NCBI GenBank assembly: GCA_904502115.1 | Contig: CAJGDW010000034.1 | Coordinates: forward strand, 1-13,496 | Reading direction: 5' to 3' | Origin: Paludibacteraceae bacterium | Lineage (GTDB): Bacteria > Bacteroidota > Bacteroidia > Bacteroidales > Paludibacteraceae | DNA: 13,496 nt | In this document: in pieces, positions 1-9,013 of the stretch | Numbering within the stretch: the first letter of the stretch is position 1 | How the letters are laid out: every line of letters starts with the position of its first letter | Translations under genes and position numbers: made by a program | Notes under the pieces: model-generated | What the model was told of the DNA's origin: nothing | What the model saw: the letters and a program-made list of their open reading frames with translations, nothing else | Databases searched by the model: none

Positions 1-3000
1 AAGGTAATGGTATAATCGTATACGCCGTCTTGCAATGGAACCAAGGTAGTTCCTACTACCAAACGAGTCAATTTGTTTTCTTTGCCCGATTCTGCCACAG
101 CAAAATGCAAAGTATAGGTATTGGTTACCGTACCATCTTGCGAGGTTACTTGCAAGGTAGTTGTACCTTTTAAACCTGCTTGGGTAAGCACTACTTGTTG
201 TTCGGTAATAGCCACACCGTTTTGGGTAGCATTTTCGTACTCAATAGCAGGAACTTCGGTAGTACCGTATGGCAAGGTAACTACGTAATGGAATTGATTG
301 GGAGTAAAGCCGGTTACGTCGTTACCACCTACAATAATGTTGCTCAAGGTAGCATCGCTCGATTGTTCTACGGCAAAGTTCAACTGATAGGTAGTTTCGG
401 TTACACCATCGTCTGCTAATACACGGATGGTAGTAGTACCGTTTACCCCACCTTCTGTTAGGGTGACAATTTGGCCTTTGCTAGCAACCACTGGGTTAAT
501 CACGGGCAATGCAGTGGTACGCCATGGCAAGGTAATATCGTATTGATGGATATTAGCATCGAATCCGTCTATCGAAGCAAAACTTAATGCTTGTGCATTG
601 TATAGTTGAATGTCTTTCAACAACGCATTACCGTGCGATACTACGTTATAAGCAATGCTATAGATAGTGGTTGCACCACTTTGAGCGATAACGGTAAGGG
701 TACAACCCAACAAACCTTGGTTGTTGACAATTACTTGTTGGCTTGCATCTTGTTTTTGGTAAGTAATAGCAGGGGCACTTTCGCCATTCTTCACATCGAT
801 GGTATAAGCGGTTACTTGGCTATCAAAGCCTGCAAGCGAAACACCATCCAACAAAATATCTTTCAAGGTTGCATCGGTACGAGGAGCCACTGCAAACGTT
901 ACGGTATAGGTATTGGTTTGCGAAGCATCTTCCGAGGTTACTTGCAAGGTAGCATTACCTTCCAATTGTGGAAGAATGGTTACCACTTGTTGGCCGTTGT
1001 TGCCTTTTTGGTAGGTTACCGATGGTAAAACAGTGGTTCCCAAAGGCAAGGTATAAGTATAATTAAAGGTACCTGCTGCAAAACCATCTAGCAATACGCC
1101 GTCCACCAAAATGGCATCCAATAGCGCATTGTCAGATTTTGCTACATTCAATACCACGGTATAGGTATTTATCGAACCGTCTTCTGCCTTCACTATCAAT
1201 TGGGTAGCCGCATCCAAACCACCGCTTATTACTTGTACGGTTTGGGTTGGGTCGGTTTTTTGATAGGTAATGGTAGGCACGGTGGTAGTACCTTCTGGCA
1301 AGTTGATTTGGTAGTTGTTTACCATTGGATCAAAACCATCTACGCTAACACCATCTACCATAATATCGTTCAACAATACATTGTCAGACATTTGGTATAC
1401 AAATTGAACGGTGTATACGTTTTTAGCACCTTCTTCGGGTTGTACCTCGATGCGAGCAGTACCCAACAACTGAGGCATGGTAATGGTAATGGTTTGACCA
1501 GGATAGCCTTCTGCTTCTACAATAGGACATTCCGTAGCATCTACTGGCAACACATAACGATAATCCAATACGTTAGGATCAAAATCGGGCAATGCCACAT
1601 TGCCAACAAAAATGTTTTTCAAAGTAGCATTCAACGATTTTTCTACCTCAAATACAAGGCTATAGGTTTGTTCTGCACCGTTTTCGGCAACCACCTTAAT
1701 GGTAGTAGTGCCGTTTACACCACCCTTGTTCATAATGATGCGTTGTGCATCGTCGTTTTTAACAGGTTCGATAGCTGGCAATGCTGTGGTACCGGCAGGC
1801 AAGGTAATGTTGTATTGCAAGGTAGCAGGATCAAAATCGGCAATCGATTCACCCCCTACCAAAATATCTTTCAAGGTTACGTCCGACGAGGTAGCCACCG
1901 AGAAAGCAATGGTATACACCATGGTAGCGCCTGTTTGCGCTTTAACGGTAATTTTAGCTACACCGTTTACACCGTTTTCGTCGATACGAACGGTTTGCGC
2001 TGCATCACCTTTTACGTAAGTAATAGTAGGAACAGTGGTAGTTCCACGTTGCAATGCACAAGTATAGGCTGTTTGATTCGAATTAAACACAGGCGACAAC
2101 GCATAACCCTCTACTTGCAAATCGTCCAATTTAGCATTGTCCGACAGTTTTTGCGTAAAAGTAATATTGTACACCGTTGTAGCACCATTTTGAGCACGAA
2201 CGGTTAGTTTGGTTACCCCCTCGATAGCCACGGTAGCTTCCGAAGCAGGGTTTTTGGTAACGGTTTGATAAGCATCGCCCGCTTCCCAGGTTACCACAGG
2301 ACGCGAGGTAGCCATTGGATCTACGTTGAACGAATAATCGGTTACAGCAGGATCAAATCCATCCAAAGCAACACCGTCAACAAAAATATTATTTAACGTA
2401 TGGTTGGTCGATTTTTCAACGCTGAATACCAAACGATAAATGCTTACATTACCATTTTGAGCGGTAACGGTAATACGCGAAGTACCATTCACACCCTCGC
2501 TAGCAAGGACTACGTTTTGGTAATCGTCGCCTTGTTCCCAGGTAATAGTTGGCAAAGTGGTTGTACCCACTGGCAAAGCAACATTGTATTGCATGGTAGC
2601 AGGGTCAAAACCTTCTAGGCTAACACCGTCTAGCAAAATATCGTTTAAGTACGAATAGCTCGATTCGGTAATGACATAGCTGATACGATAGGTACGAGCA
2701 GCACCCGATGGAGGTGTTACCACAATGGTCGATTTTCCATTCAAACCGTTGTTGGTAACAACGATGTTTTGTTCGCCAGGTGCGTATTTAGAAACAGGTT
2801 CAATCACAGGATCTTCGGTAGTACCCAAAGGCATTTCTACCACATAAACATTGGTAGCGGGGTCAAAACCTGCAATCGATTTACCGTTGATCAAGATGTC
2901 TTGCAAGGTATTATCGGTAAGTTGACCTAAACCGAAGTTGACGTTATAAGTAGTACTGTAGCTAACATTTTCGGCAGTAACGGTTACTTTGGCAACGCAG

Positions 3001-3437
3001 GGGAAGTTATTGCAAGTTTCCACTTTTACGGTTTGTACATCTTCTGCTTTTTGAACGGTAATAACAGGAGCTTCTGTAGTACCGTAAGGTAGGGTTACAT
3101 TGTATTCGGTTACGTATCCACTAAAGTTAGCCACAGGCTCACCATTTACAGAGATAGATTCGGCATGCGAATTAACCGATTGGGTACGCACAAACGTAAC
3201 CGTATAGGTAGTAGTAGACGAACCGTCTTCGGCACGTACCGTAATGGTAGCGGGTTCGTACAATTTGGTAGCAGGAACAATGGTAATTTCGCTACCCGAT
3301 AGGCTACGACCGCTACGTTTACAAGAAATGCTAGGAATATCTTTATCGGTTGCATTCTCGCCCAATGCTACGGTGTAATCGTGTATTTCCGATTTAAAAC
3401 CATAAAGCGGTTCGTTGTTCAAGCGCAATTCGTCTAC
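1..3437 (-). repeat. Tandem array of 13 full and 1 partial coding repeats (about 86 residues, about 258 bp each)
   Basis: Counting residues from the ATG at 4289, repeats begin at residues 285, 372, 458, 544, 627, 716, 801, 885, 968, 1052, 1137, 1219, 1310 and 1401 (the last is cut by the window edge). Lengths run from 82 to 91 residues. Shared positions are a DILVDGV-like first strand, a GFDP turn, an aromatic-x-V/I strand, LPxGTTxxPxI, an optional QxV strand, a GVNGT-like turn, and a final AxxGxxxxYxxxF strand. Repeats 1 and 2 are the most divergent and lack the FDP turn. Repeat 12 has about five extra residues in its first loop. Repeat 2 carries a Cys pair four residues apart (CNNFPC). Copies differ throughout at both protein and DNA level, which points to old duplication rather than recent slippage. 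Confidence 0.85.
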
Positions 3438-4289
3438 GGTCGATTTGTAAATCAATTCCAAATCGTCTACCAACATGTAGTTACCAGGCACCAAGCCATC
3501 GTTTCGACGACCTTCTGGATAGTTAGATGCCGAAAGGATGATGTTCATCTTTTCGGGTAGGTCGTCTTTCAAATAACGAATGGGCACCTCAATGCGTGTC
3601 CAATCTTTGTATTGTGCTTTGGTTTGAAAATGAGCTTCTGCAATTTGAACGGCTTCTACGTCTGTTCCACAGATGTTAGGGTCGGCACCCATACGAATAT
3701 CCGATTCCTCGTCGGTGTGCGATGTGGTAGTACAACCACCATTTTTGTTTTTATACGAATCTGCTTGGGCAGTTCCTTTCCACGAATAGAAAACTAAATT
3801 TATATTTTCTTTACCATTCGAAACACGTTTAACCCACACTGCCATAGCATCTGGACGCGCAGTAAAAGGTACACCGCCATCGGTACCAGCTGTAGCTGAT
3901 CCAGTATCCATTCCATCTAGATAAGCCCAAGGTGTACCCAAGGTAACCCACGAAGGCGATGTTTCGGTAATACCTGCTGCACCTACCTCGGTATCCATCA
4001 ATTTAGCAGCATATTTACCACTGCGAGCTTCTGTAGTTTGGTAGACCACTTGACCATACACTTTTATGCCAAGTACTTCTTTGAAGACATTCGCACCGTA
4101 CCACAAACCTTTACCTGTGTTGGAACCAGTAGAACCACCACCCAAGGCTGCTTTCCCGTTAAAAGATTGACTCCAGTCTTCGAAACCAGGGTCTACCACT
4201 TGATAGGGGCCTGCCGCTTGCACTGTAAGCGCTACCAAGCTAAAAAGAAAAAATAACGTTAATGATAGTAGATTAAACTTCTTTCTCAT
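1..4289 (-). CDS. Giant secreted repeat protein, PCMD-like N-terminal domain plus at least 13 cadherin-like beta-sandwich repeats (3' end outside window)
   Basis: The frame is open from the ATG at 4287-4289 to the left edge, giving 1429 residues with no stop, so the C-terminus is missing. Residues 1-25 are a signal peptide (MRKK, a hydrophobic core, then VQA before the likely cut). Residues about 26-284 resemble the PCMD domain (putative carbohydrate metabolism domain, a jelly-roll fold): an early GFEDW motif, a SGKYAAKL motif, and a closing PGNYMLVDDLELIY that matches the family's usual end. From residue 285 on there are 13 full repeats and one partial, each starting like SDNALLxDILVDGVxLDGFDP and ending like GATTVYTVxF, as in the Pfam cadherin-like beta-sandwich family. 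Export to the cell surface is likely; adhesion or glycan binding is inference only. A sorting signal (type IX C-terminal domain or anchor) would lie outside the window. It has its own promoter and is separated from the efflux operon by a terminator. Confidence 0.88.
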   Translation of the reverse strand, partial: MRKKFNLLSLTLFFLFSLVALTVQAAGPYQVVDPGFEDWSQSFNGKAALGGGSTGSNTGKGLWYGANVFKEVLGIKVYGQVVYQTTEARSGKYAAKLMDTEVGAAGITETSPSWVTLGTPWAYLDGMDTGSATAGTDGGVPFTARPDAMAVWVKRVSNGKENINLVFYSWKGTAQADSYKNKNGGCTTTSHTDEESDIRMGADPNICGTDVEAVQIAEAHFQTKAQYKDWTRIEVPIRYLKDDLPEKMNIILSASNYPEGRRNDGLVPGNYMLVDDLELIYKSTVDELRLNNEPLYGFKSEIHDYTVALGENATDKDIPSISCKRSGRSLSGSEITIVPATKLYEPATITVRAEDGSSTTTYTVTFVRTQSVNSHAESISVNGEPVANFSGYVTEYNVTLPYGTTEAPVITVQKAEDVQTVKVETCNNFPCVAKVTVTAENVSYSTTYNVNFGLGQLTDNTLQDILINGKSIAGFDPATNVYVVEMPLGTTEDPVIEPVSKYAPGEQNIVVTNNGLNGKSTIVVTPPSGAARTYRISYVITESSYSYLNDILLDGVSLEGFDPATMQYNVALPVGTTTLPTITWEQGDDYQNVVLASEGVNGTSRITVTAQNGNVSIYRLVFSVEKSTNHTLNNIFVDGVALDGFDPAVTDYSFNVDPMATSRPVVTWEAGDAYQTVTKNPASEATVAIEGVTKLTVRAQNGATTVYNITFTQKLSDNAKLDDLQVEGYALSPVFNSNQTAYTCALQRGTTTVPTITYVKGDAAQTVRIDENGVNGVAKITVKAQTGATMVYTIAFSVATSSDVTLKDILVGGESIADFDPATLQYNITLPAGTTALPAIEPVKNDDAQRIIMNKGGVNGTTTIKVVAENGAEQTYSLVFEVEKSLNATLKNIFVGNVALPDFDPNVLDYRYVLPVDATECPIVEAEGYPGQTITITMPQLLGTARIEVQPEEGAKNVYTVQFVYQMSDNVLLNDIMVDGVSVDGFDPMVNNYQINLPEGTTTVPTITYQKTDPTQTVQVISGGLDAATQLIVKAEDGSINTYTVVLNVAKSDNALLDAILVDGVLLDGFAAGTFNYTYTLPLGTTVLPSVTYQKGNNGQQVVTILPQLEGNATLQVTSEDASQTNTYTVTFAVAPRTDATLKDILLDGVSLAGFDSQVTAYTIDVKNGESAPAITYQKQDASQQVIVNNQGLLGCTLTVIAQSGATTIYSIAYNVVSHGNALLKDIQLYNAQALSFASIDGFDANIHQYDITLPWRTTALPVINPVVASKGQIVTLTEGGVNGTTTIRVLADDGVTETTYQLNFAVEQSSDATLSNIIVGGNDVTGFTPNQFHYVVTLPYGTTEVPAIEYENATQNGVAITEQQVVLTQAGLKGTTTLQVTSQDGTVTNTYTLHFAVAESGKENKLTRLVVGTTLVPLQDGVYDYTIT

Positions 4290-4321
4290 TGTATATAAAT
4301 TAGTTAACATTTTTTCGGTTG

Positions 4322-4329
4322 CAAAAATA
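4322..4329 (-). promoter_or_regulatory. Bacteroidota-type -7 box (TATTTTTG) for the repeat protein
   Basis: On the minus strand this reads TATTTTTG, an exact match to the TAnnTTTG element of the primary Bacteroidota sigma factor. Transcription would start near 4315, leaving a leader of about 26 nt before the ATG at 4289. A good -33 TTTG is not visible; the best sequence at the right spacing is a T-rich TTCCTTTCC. The leader is A/T-rich without a Shine-Dalgarno sequence, as is usual in this phylum. Confidence 0.5.
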
Positions 4330-4419
4330 CGATATTAAAACGGAAAGGAATGTAATTTATTGTGCTGTTCTGCCAAATTGTTAATAACGTTCCAAAAAAA
4401 AATAATTTTTCGATCATTT

Positions 4420-4437
4420 TGTAACAATTCTGTAACA
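4420..4437. repeat. Direct repeat TGTAACA-N4-TGTAACA upstream of the repeat-protein promoter
   Basis: Two exact TGTAACA heptamers lie 11 bp apart, about one helical turn, roughly 100 bp upstream of the -7 box of the repeat-protein gene. Such spacing is typical of sites bound on one face of DNA by a regulator, but no regulator can be named. The second copy ends in the A-tract that serves as U-tract of the efflux-operon terminator, so chance similarity in A/T-rich DNA is possible. Confidence 0.3.
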
Positions 4438-4476
4438 AAAAAAAATGTCGATAACCACCATCAATTATCGACATTT
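4435..4476 (-). terminator. Rho-independent terminator of the efflux operon
   Basis: A perfect 12-bp inverted repeat (AAATGTCGATAA at 4443-4454 and its complement at 4465-4476) encloses a 10-nt loop. Read on the minus strand, the stem is followed by nine T residues (4437-4445, three of them within the stem). It starts 26 nt past the stop codon of the PII-like gene. No T-run follows on the plus strand, so it works in the minus direction. Confidence 0.85.
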
Positions 4477-4502
4477 AAACTATTGATTAAGAAAGCGTTA
4501 CT

Positions 4503-4796
4503 TTACACCGTTTGTTCGATGTTCCAAACAAAGGCTCGCACCCCTACTTCTTTGTTTCGGGCATCTAATTTGCGCACTACACTTAATAATTCGGGCACTT
4601 TTTCGTCTTCGATAACGGTCATAATGGCCGAGTTCATTTCGGGCCAAGTATGGGTTCCACGACGGGGTTCGCCGCCATTGGTACCACGACCTTGCACTTG
4701 TTCAAAAAAGGTAAAGCCACTAATTTTTAACATATCCAACATGTACTCTACACGTTCGGTATTGGCTTGGTTAAATACAATAAATACTGATTTCAT
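4503..4796 (-). CDS. PII/CutA-like small protein, last gene of the RND efflux operon
   Basis: This 97-residue soluble protein has no signal peptide or membrane segment. The pattern (beta strand SVFIVFNQ, helix TERVEYMLDMLKISG, strand FTFFEQVQG, a Gly/Arg-rich loop, strand SAIMTVIED, helix KVPELLSVVRKLDARN, strand GVRAFVW) fits the ferredoxin-like fold of the PII nitrogen-regulator and CutA superfamily. The loop at residues 36-56 (GRGTNGGEPRRG followed by THTWPEMNS) sits where PII proteins carry their ligand-sensing T-loop. It begins 6 bp after the RND pump gene, so the two are almost certainly co-transcribed. A cytoplasmic regulatory or ligand-sensing role towards the pump is inference. The fold assignment rests on pattern reading; the exact family is not certain. 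It could instead belong to a PII-like group of unknown function found near metal or drug transporters. Confidence 0.75.
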   Translation of the reverse strand: MKSVFIVFNQANTERVEYMLDMLKISGFTFFEQVQGRGTNGGEPRRGTHTWPEMNSAIMTVIEDEKVPELLSVVRKLDARNKEVGVRAFVWNIEQTV

Positions 4797-4802
4797 GGCT
4801 TA

Positions 4803-7800
4803 CTATTTTTCTAAGTTTTCGTCTATTTGCATAAATATGTAATCACGACGTTGTTGCTCTTCTTTATCGCGTTCGCCGTGGCGCGACATAATGCCATACA
4901 TTACGGGTACTACAATTAGGGTTACCAAGGTAGACACCAACAAACCACCAATTACCACAATACCCAATGGTTGCCACATTTCTGAACCTTCGCCACTACT
5001 TACTGCCATAGGAACCATACCCAACAGGGTGGTAAAGGCAGTCATCAACACAGGGCGCAAACGCGATTGACCCGATAGTTGGATAGCCTCGTTAAGTTCG
5101 TATCCACGGTCGCGCATTAGGTTAATGTAGTCTACTAGCACAATACCGTTTTTAACCACAATACCCACCAACATCACTATACCCAAAGCACCAATCATAT
5201 CGAGCGAAGTACTTGTTACCCAAAGTGCTATAATAACACCCGAGATAGCAAATGGCACAGACATCATAATAATGAAAGGTTTGCTTAACGATTCAAATTG
5301 CGAAGCCATCACCACGTACACCAAGATGATAATCAAGGCAAACAACAAACCAATATCGGCAAAGCTTTCTTGTTGTTCTTCGTAATCACCACCATAACGA
5401 ACTACCACACCTGCAGGACGTTCCAATGGATCTACCACTTCTTGTATAGCAGCAGCTAATTCACCCAACGATATCTCGTGTGGAGTTACTTTTACCGTCA
5501 ACATACGTTGGCGCGTTTTACGTTCAATTTCGGGGGGAGCAAGATACTCTTCTACAGTTGCCAATTCACTTAATTTGATCAACTGACCCGATGCTGTTGG
5601 AATGGTAAGGTTACCCAAATCTGAAATACTATTTCTATCAGATTCAGACAAACGAACCAAAATATCGTACTCATCACCATCTTCCTTCAAAAAGCCTGCA
5701 TTCATACCATTTACACGACTACGAACATACGATGCTACTGTAGCCGAATTTAATCCATGACGAGCTGCTTTTTCTTTGTCAACTACAATCTTTAATTCAG
5801 GACGGTCTTCGTCACGACTAATGGTGATATCGCGTGCACCTTCTAGTTGACTCACGGTACGTTTTATCTGCTCTGCATACATATTAGTAGCATCAAAGTC
5901 GTAGCCATACACCTCTACATCAACGGTAGAAGCCCCTCCACCGCCAAAACCACCTGCCATTTCACAGCTATAGTCTAAAATTTGTGGGTATTGAGCTAAC
6001 TCTTTACGAACAACCTCAGCAATGTCAAAAATGCTACGTTCGCGTTCGTGCTTCTTAGAACAAACCACGGTCATTTGTAATTTGTTGTTAGAGGTATTGT
6101 TAATCAATGCCGAGAAACCCGCGTCGTCGGGCGAACCAGTTGTAGATGACAACATACGCACTTCTGGAACTAGTTCCATAATACGGGCTTCTAATTGACG
6201 AGCCAACGCAGCAGTTTCTTCCACACGGGTAGAACGTTGCAATTCTACATTTACCGTTAAACGACCGTTGTCGGTTTTTTGCATAAAGTCGGTACCCACA
6301 AAGCCTAAATACGCTGGAACCAACGAAGCAATAAACAAACCAAATACAGTTACCAAAGTTAATGCTTTATGGCGCAAGCAAGCACCCAATGCCTTAGCAT
6401 AGAAAGCATCCACTTTGTCTAACATAGTTACTACGTATTTTTGATACCAGCCAGCTTGTACCGATTCTTCTATTAGTTTACCATTTTCTACATGCACTTT
6501 TTTAGCACGCAATAGCTTAGAAGAAAGCATAGGAGTTAAGGTAATAGCCACAACGGTAGAGGTACATACTACGATGGTAACAATCCAACCCAACTCTTTA
6601 AACATGATACCAGCAAAACCTGTAAGCATGGTTAAAGGAACAAACACGGCTACAATTACCAAGGTAGTAGCTATAACCGACACCCATACCTCGTTGGTTG
6701 CATAAATAGCCGCTTCGCGGGGATTAGAACCACGTTCTATGTGAGAGGTAATATTTTCCAATACCACAATGGCATCGTCTACCACCATACCAATCGCAAT
6801 AGTAAGCGAACACAATGATATGATATTCAACGAACTATCTACAAACAACAAGTAGATAAATGCCACAATCAAGGCAATAGGAATGGTAGCACTAATAATT
6901 AAAGTTGCACGCCAACGTCCCAAGAAGAACAACACCACCAATACCACAAATAGTAACGCATACAAAATAGATTCAATCAGCGAATCGATAGAGTTTTGAA
7001 TGTCTTGTGATGAGTCGTACACCACGTCGATATTAATATCAGGAGGCAAATTAGCCTTAATTTGCTCCATTTTTTTATTCAATTCGCGACAAATTTGTAC
7101 GGTATTAGCACCCGATTGTTTCATAATTACCAAGCGAACACCGTCACGACCATTAATCTTTTCATCCAAAGTAAGGTCTTTGATGGTATCGCGCACAGTA
7201 GCTAAATCGCGCACATAAATTTGCTTACCCATAGGAGTGGTTGTCACCACTACATTTTCGATTTCGGCACTTTCTAAATATTCGCTACGGACTTGAACTT
7301 GATATTGCTCGTCTATCATTTTTACGTTACCAGACGCCATGTTCAAGTTGTTAGCACTAATAGCCTGACCTACTAATTCTAGTGGAATATGGTAAGCATC
7401 TAATTTAGCTTGATCAATATCTACATACACATAACGATCAGGTTGACCAGACATTGATATATTACCAACCCCATCTACTTGGTTCAACAATGGAATAACC
7501 TCGTCATCCAATATTTTTTCCAAACCAGGATATGATTCGTCTGCAGTTATCGCATATTGAATAATAGGCATTGAACTTGAGCTAAATTTAAAGATAAATG
7601 GATTAGAGGTTCCTTCTGGCAAATTGTCTTTAACAATATCAATGTATGAACGTACATCGTTTACCGCCTCGTCCATATTGGTGCCCCACTCCAACTCTAG
7701 TGTCACCACAGACATATTATCCTTAGACTTAGATGTTATTTCTTTTAAGCCATCAACCGAGTTCAAACTATTTTCTAACACCTTAGTTACATTGGTCTCC

Positions 7801-7976
7801 ATTTCGGTACCATTAGCACCTGGATAAGTACACATCACCATGATGTATGGAGGGTCCATTTCTGGCATTTGGTCAATGGGCAGTTTGATATACGAAAACG
7901 CACCAATGATCATTACCGCTATAAAGATAAGTATAGTGGTAACGGGCTTATTAATCGCCGTCTTGTAAATACTCAT
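4803..7976 (-). CDS. RND-family efflux transporter permease (AcrB/MexB type, HAE1-like)
   Basis: This 1057-residue inner-membrane pump matches the usual length of proton-driven RND exporters. Topology fits the family: one helix near residues 10-30, a large periplasmic loop to about 330, helices 2-6, helix 7 at about 537-560, a second large loop to about 868, then helices 8-12 and a charged cytoplasmic tail. The proton-relay residues are present: the adjacent Asp pair D400-D401 in IGMVVDDAIVVLEN (AcrB D407-D408) and K942 in VGIVVKNGIVLVD (AcrB K940). A Gly-rich GGFGGGGA segment lies near residues 674-681 in the second periplasmic half. It sits 9 bp after the adaptor gene. The substrate cannot be read from the sequence; a drug, bile-salt or other amphiphile is the usual class for HAE1 members. 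A heavy-metal (CusA) type is less likely from the overall sequence. Confidence 0.95.
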   Translation of the reverse strand: MSIYKTAINKPVTTILIFIAVMIIGAFSYIKLPIDQMPEMDPPYIMVMCTYPGANGTEMETNVTKVLENSLNSVDGLKEITSKSKDNMSVVTLELEWGTNMDEAVNDVRSYIDIVKDNLPEGTSNPFIFKFSSSSMPIIQYAITADESYPGLEKILDDEVIPLLNQVDGVGNISMSGQPDRYVYVDIDQAKLDAYHIPLELVGQAISANNLNMASGNVKMIDEQYQVQVRSEYLESAEIENVVVTTTPMGKQIYVRDLATVRDTIKDLTLDEKINGRDGVRLVIMKQSGANTVQICRELNKKMEQIKANLPPDINIDVVYDSSQDIQNSIDSLIESILYALLFVVLVVLFFLGRWRATLIISATIPIALIVAFIYLLFVDSSLNIISLCSLTIAIGMVVDDAIVVLENITSHIERGSNPREAAIYATNEVWVSVIATTLVIVAVFVPLTMLTGFAGIMFKELGWIVTIVVCTSTVVAITLTPMLSSKLLRAKKVHVENGKLIEESVQAGWYQKYVVTMLDKVDAFYAKALGACLRHKALTLVTVFGLFIASLVPAYLGFVGTDFMQKTDNGRLTVNVELQRSTRVEETAALARQLEARIMELVPEVRMLSSTTGSPDDAGFSALINNTSNNKLQMTVVCSKKHERERSIFDIAEVVRKELAQYPQILDYSCEMAGGFGGGGASTVDVEVYGYDFDATNMYAEQIKRTVSQLEGARDITISRDEDRPELKIVVDKEKAARHGLNSATVASYVRSRVNGMNAGFLKEDGDEYDILVRLSESDRNSISDLGNLTIPTASGQLIKLSELATVEEYLAPPEIERKTRQRMLTVKVTPHEISLGELAAAIQEVVDPLERPAGVVVRYGGDYEEQQESFADIGLLFALIIILVYVVMASQFESLSKPFIIMMSVPFAISGVIIALWVTSTSLDMIGALGIVMLVGIVVKNGIVLVDYINLMRDRGYELNEAIQLSGQSRLRPVLMTAFTTLLGMVPMAVSSGEGSEMWQPLGIVVIGGLLVSTLVTLIVVPVMYGIMSRHGERDKEEQQRRDYIFMQIDENLEK

Positions 7977-7985
7977 AACTGCTTA

Positions 7986-8999
7986 CTATTTAACAATTTC
8001 TAATTTTACGCCATCTACCAAACGACCTTGGCCAACCACAATTAGCTGATCGCCTTCTTTTAATTCTTCAGAGATAATCTCTACATCGCGGTCATAACGT
8101 TTACCCAAGGTAACAGCTACACGTTTAGCCTTACCACCTTCGTTAATAAACACATAACGTTCGTTAGAACCAATTAGTTTCAATACCGATTGGTAAGGAA
8201 CCAATATACCTTGTGCTTTACCAATAGGAATATTGGTTGATACATACATACCTGGGCGTAAAAGTTCTGATTCATTAGGAATCTGTATTCTTACCGAGAA
8301 AGTATGTGATGAAGGATCGATGGTTGGGAATACCGTTTCGATGATTGCTTCAAACACTTTATCGGGATAAATATCAGAAGTAATGTTTAACTTCATTCCG
8401 TTTTTAAGGTAAGGGAAGTAGTTTTCTTGCACATTAACAAATGCTTTCAACTTATTAATTTGAGTAAGTTGAAGAATGGGTTGACCCGCGCAAAGCTCAC
8501 CATTTTCAAAGTTTTTAGCCGAAATAACACCTGCAAAATCGGCGCGTACAAACGTATTGCTCTCGTAAAGAGCCAATTGTTCTTTTACTTGTTCGTATTG
8601 GGTTTTAGTTTGGTCATAAATTTGTTGCGAAATGCTACCAGCGGCTTTCAACGCTTCCATACGGCTCATTTCTACACCCAAATTAGCATAGGTAAGTTTG
8701 GTAGTTGTATATTGAGTAGGATCCATTTTTACCAACAACTGACCTTTAGACACTCTATCGCCTACTTTTACTAAGATTTCGTCGATAATACCGCTCACAG
8801 AAGAAGATACTTTCATATTGTCGTATCCTTCTAGTGTAGTTGGTAAAACCACATCACGTTCAATCTCTGCTGCAGTTAATGTCATTACCTGCACCTTTTC
8901 TACCTTCTCTGCTTCTTGAGTGGTAGTTTTTTCTTCGCTACAAGACGATACCGCTAACAACAACGCTATCGCAGTCAAACTAGTTACAAATTTGTTCAT
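7986..8999 (-). CDS. RND efflux periplasmic adaptor subunit, lipoprotein (MFP/HlyD family)
   Basis: The 337-residue protein begins with a lipoprotein signal ending in a lipobox (LAVSSC, Cys20), so it should be lipid-anchored and face the periplasm. The first half of the lipoyl-like domain is at residues 64-93 (VSGIIDEILVKVGDRVSKGQ, the classic adaptor motif). A short helical hairpin spans about 94-148. The second lipoyl half is at about 150-180, followed by the beta-barrel domain (TFSVRIQIPNESELLRPGMY) and a membrane-proximal domain to the end. Adaptors link the RND pump to the TolC-like channel. The hairpin is short compared with AcrA, which is common in Bacteroidota adaptors. The gene lies 14 bp after the beta-barrel gene and 9 bp before the pump gene. 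Confidence 0.94.
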   Translation of the reverse strand: MNKFVTSLTAIALLLAVSSCSEEKTTTQEAEKVEKVQVMTLTAAEIERDVVLPTTLEGYDNMKVSSSVSGIIDEILVKVGDRVSKGQLLVKMDPTQYTTTKLTYANLGVEMSRMEALKAAGSISQQIYDQTKTQYEQVKEQLALYESNTFVRADFAGVISAKNFENGELCAGQPILQLTQINKLKAFVNVQENYFPYLKNGMKLNITSDIYPDKVFEAIIETVFPTIDPSSHTFSVRIQIPNESELLRPGMYVSTNIPIGKAQGILVPYQSVLKLIGSNERYVFINEGGKAKRVAVTLGKRYDRDVEIISEELKEGDQLIVVGQGRLVDGVKLEIVK

Positions 9000-9013
9000 A
9001 TCCTTGTTTTTAA

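Noticed and set aside
1200..2207. A long plus-strand open frame (335 codons) and several shorter ones opposite the repeat protein
   Set aside because: They lie antisense to a continuous minus-strand coding frame with clear domain repeats. Their translations show low-complexity echoes of the repeat, rich in N, G, Y and I, and no recognisable domain.
4803..7976. Heavy-metal (CusA/CzcA) type RND pump
   Set aside because: The overall sequence and the GMVVDDAIVVLEN and VVKNGIVLVD motifs look like the drug-type (HAE1) family. No metal-binding Met or His clusters are evident in the pump, and the adaptor has no obvious metal-binding N-terminal region.
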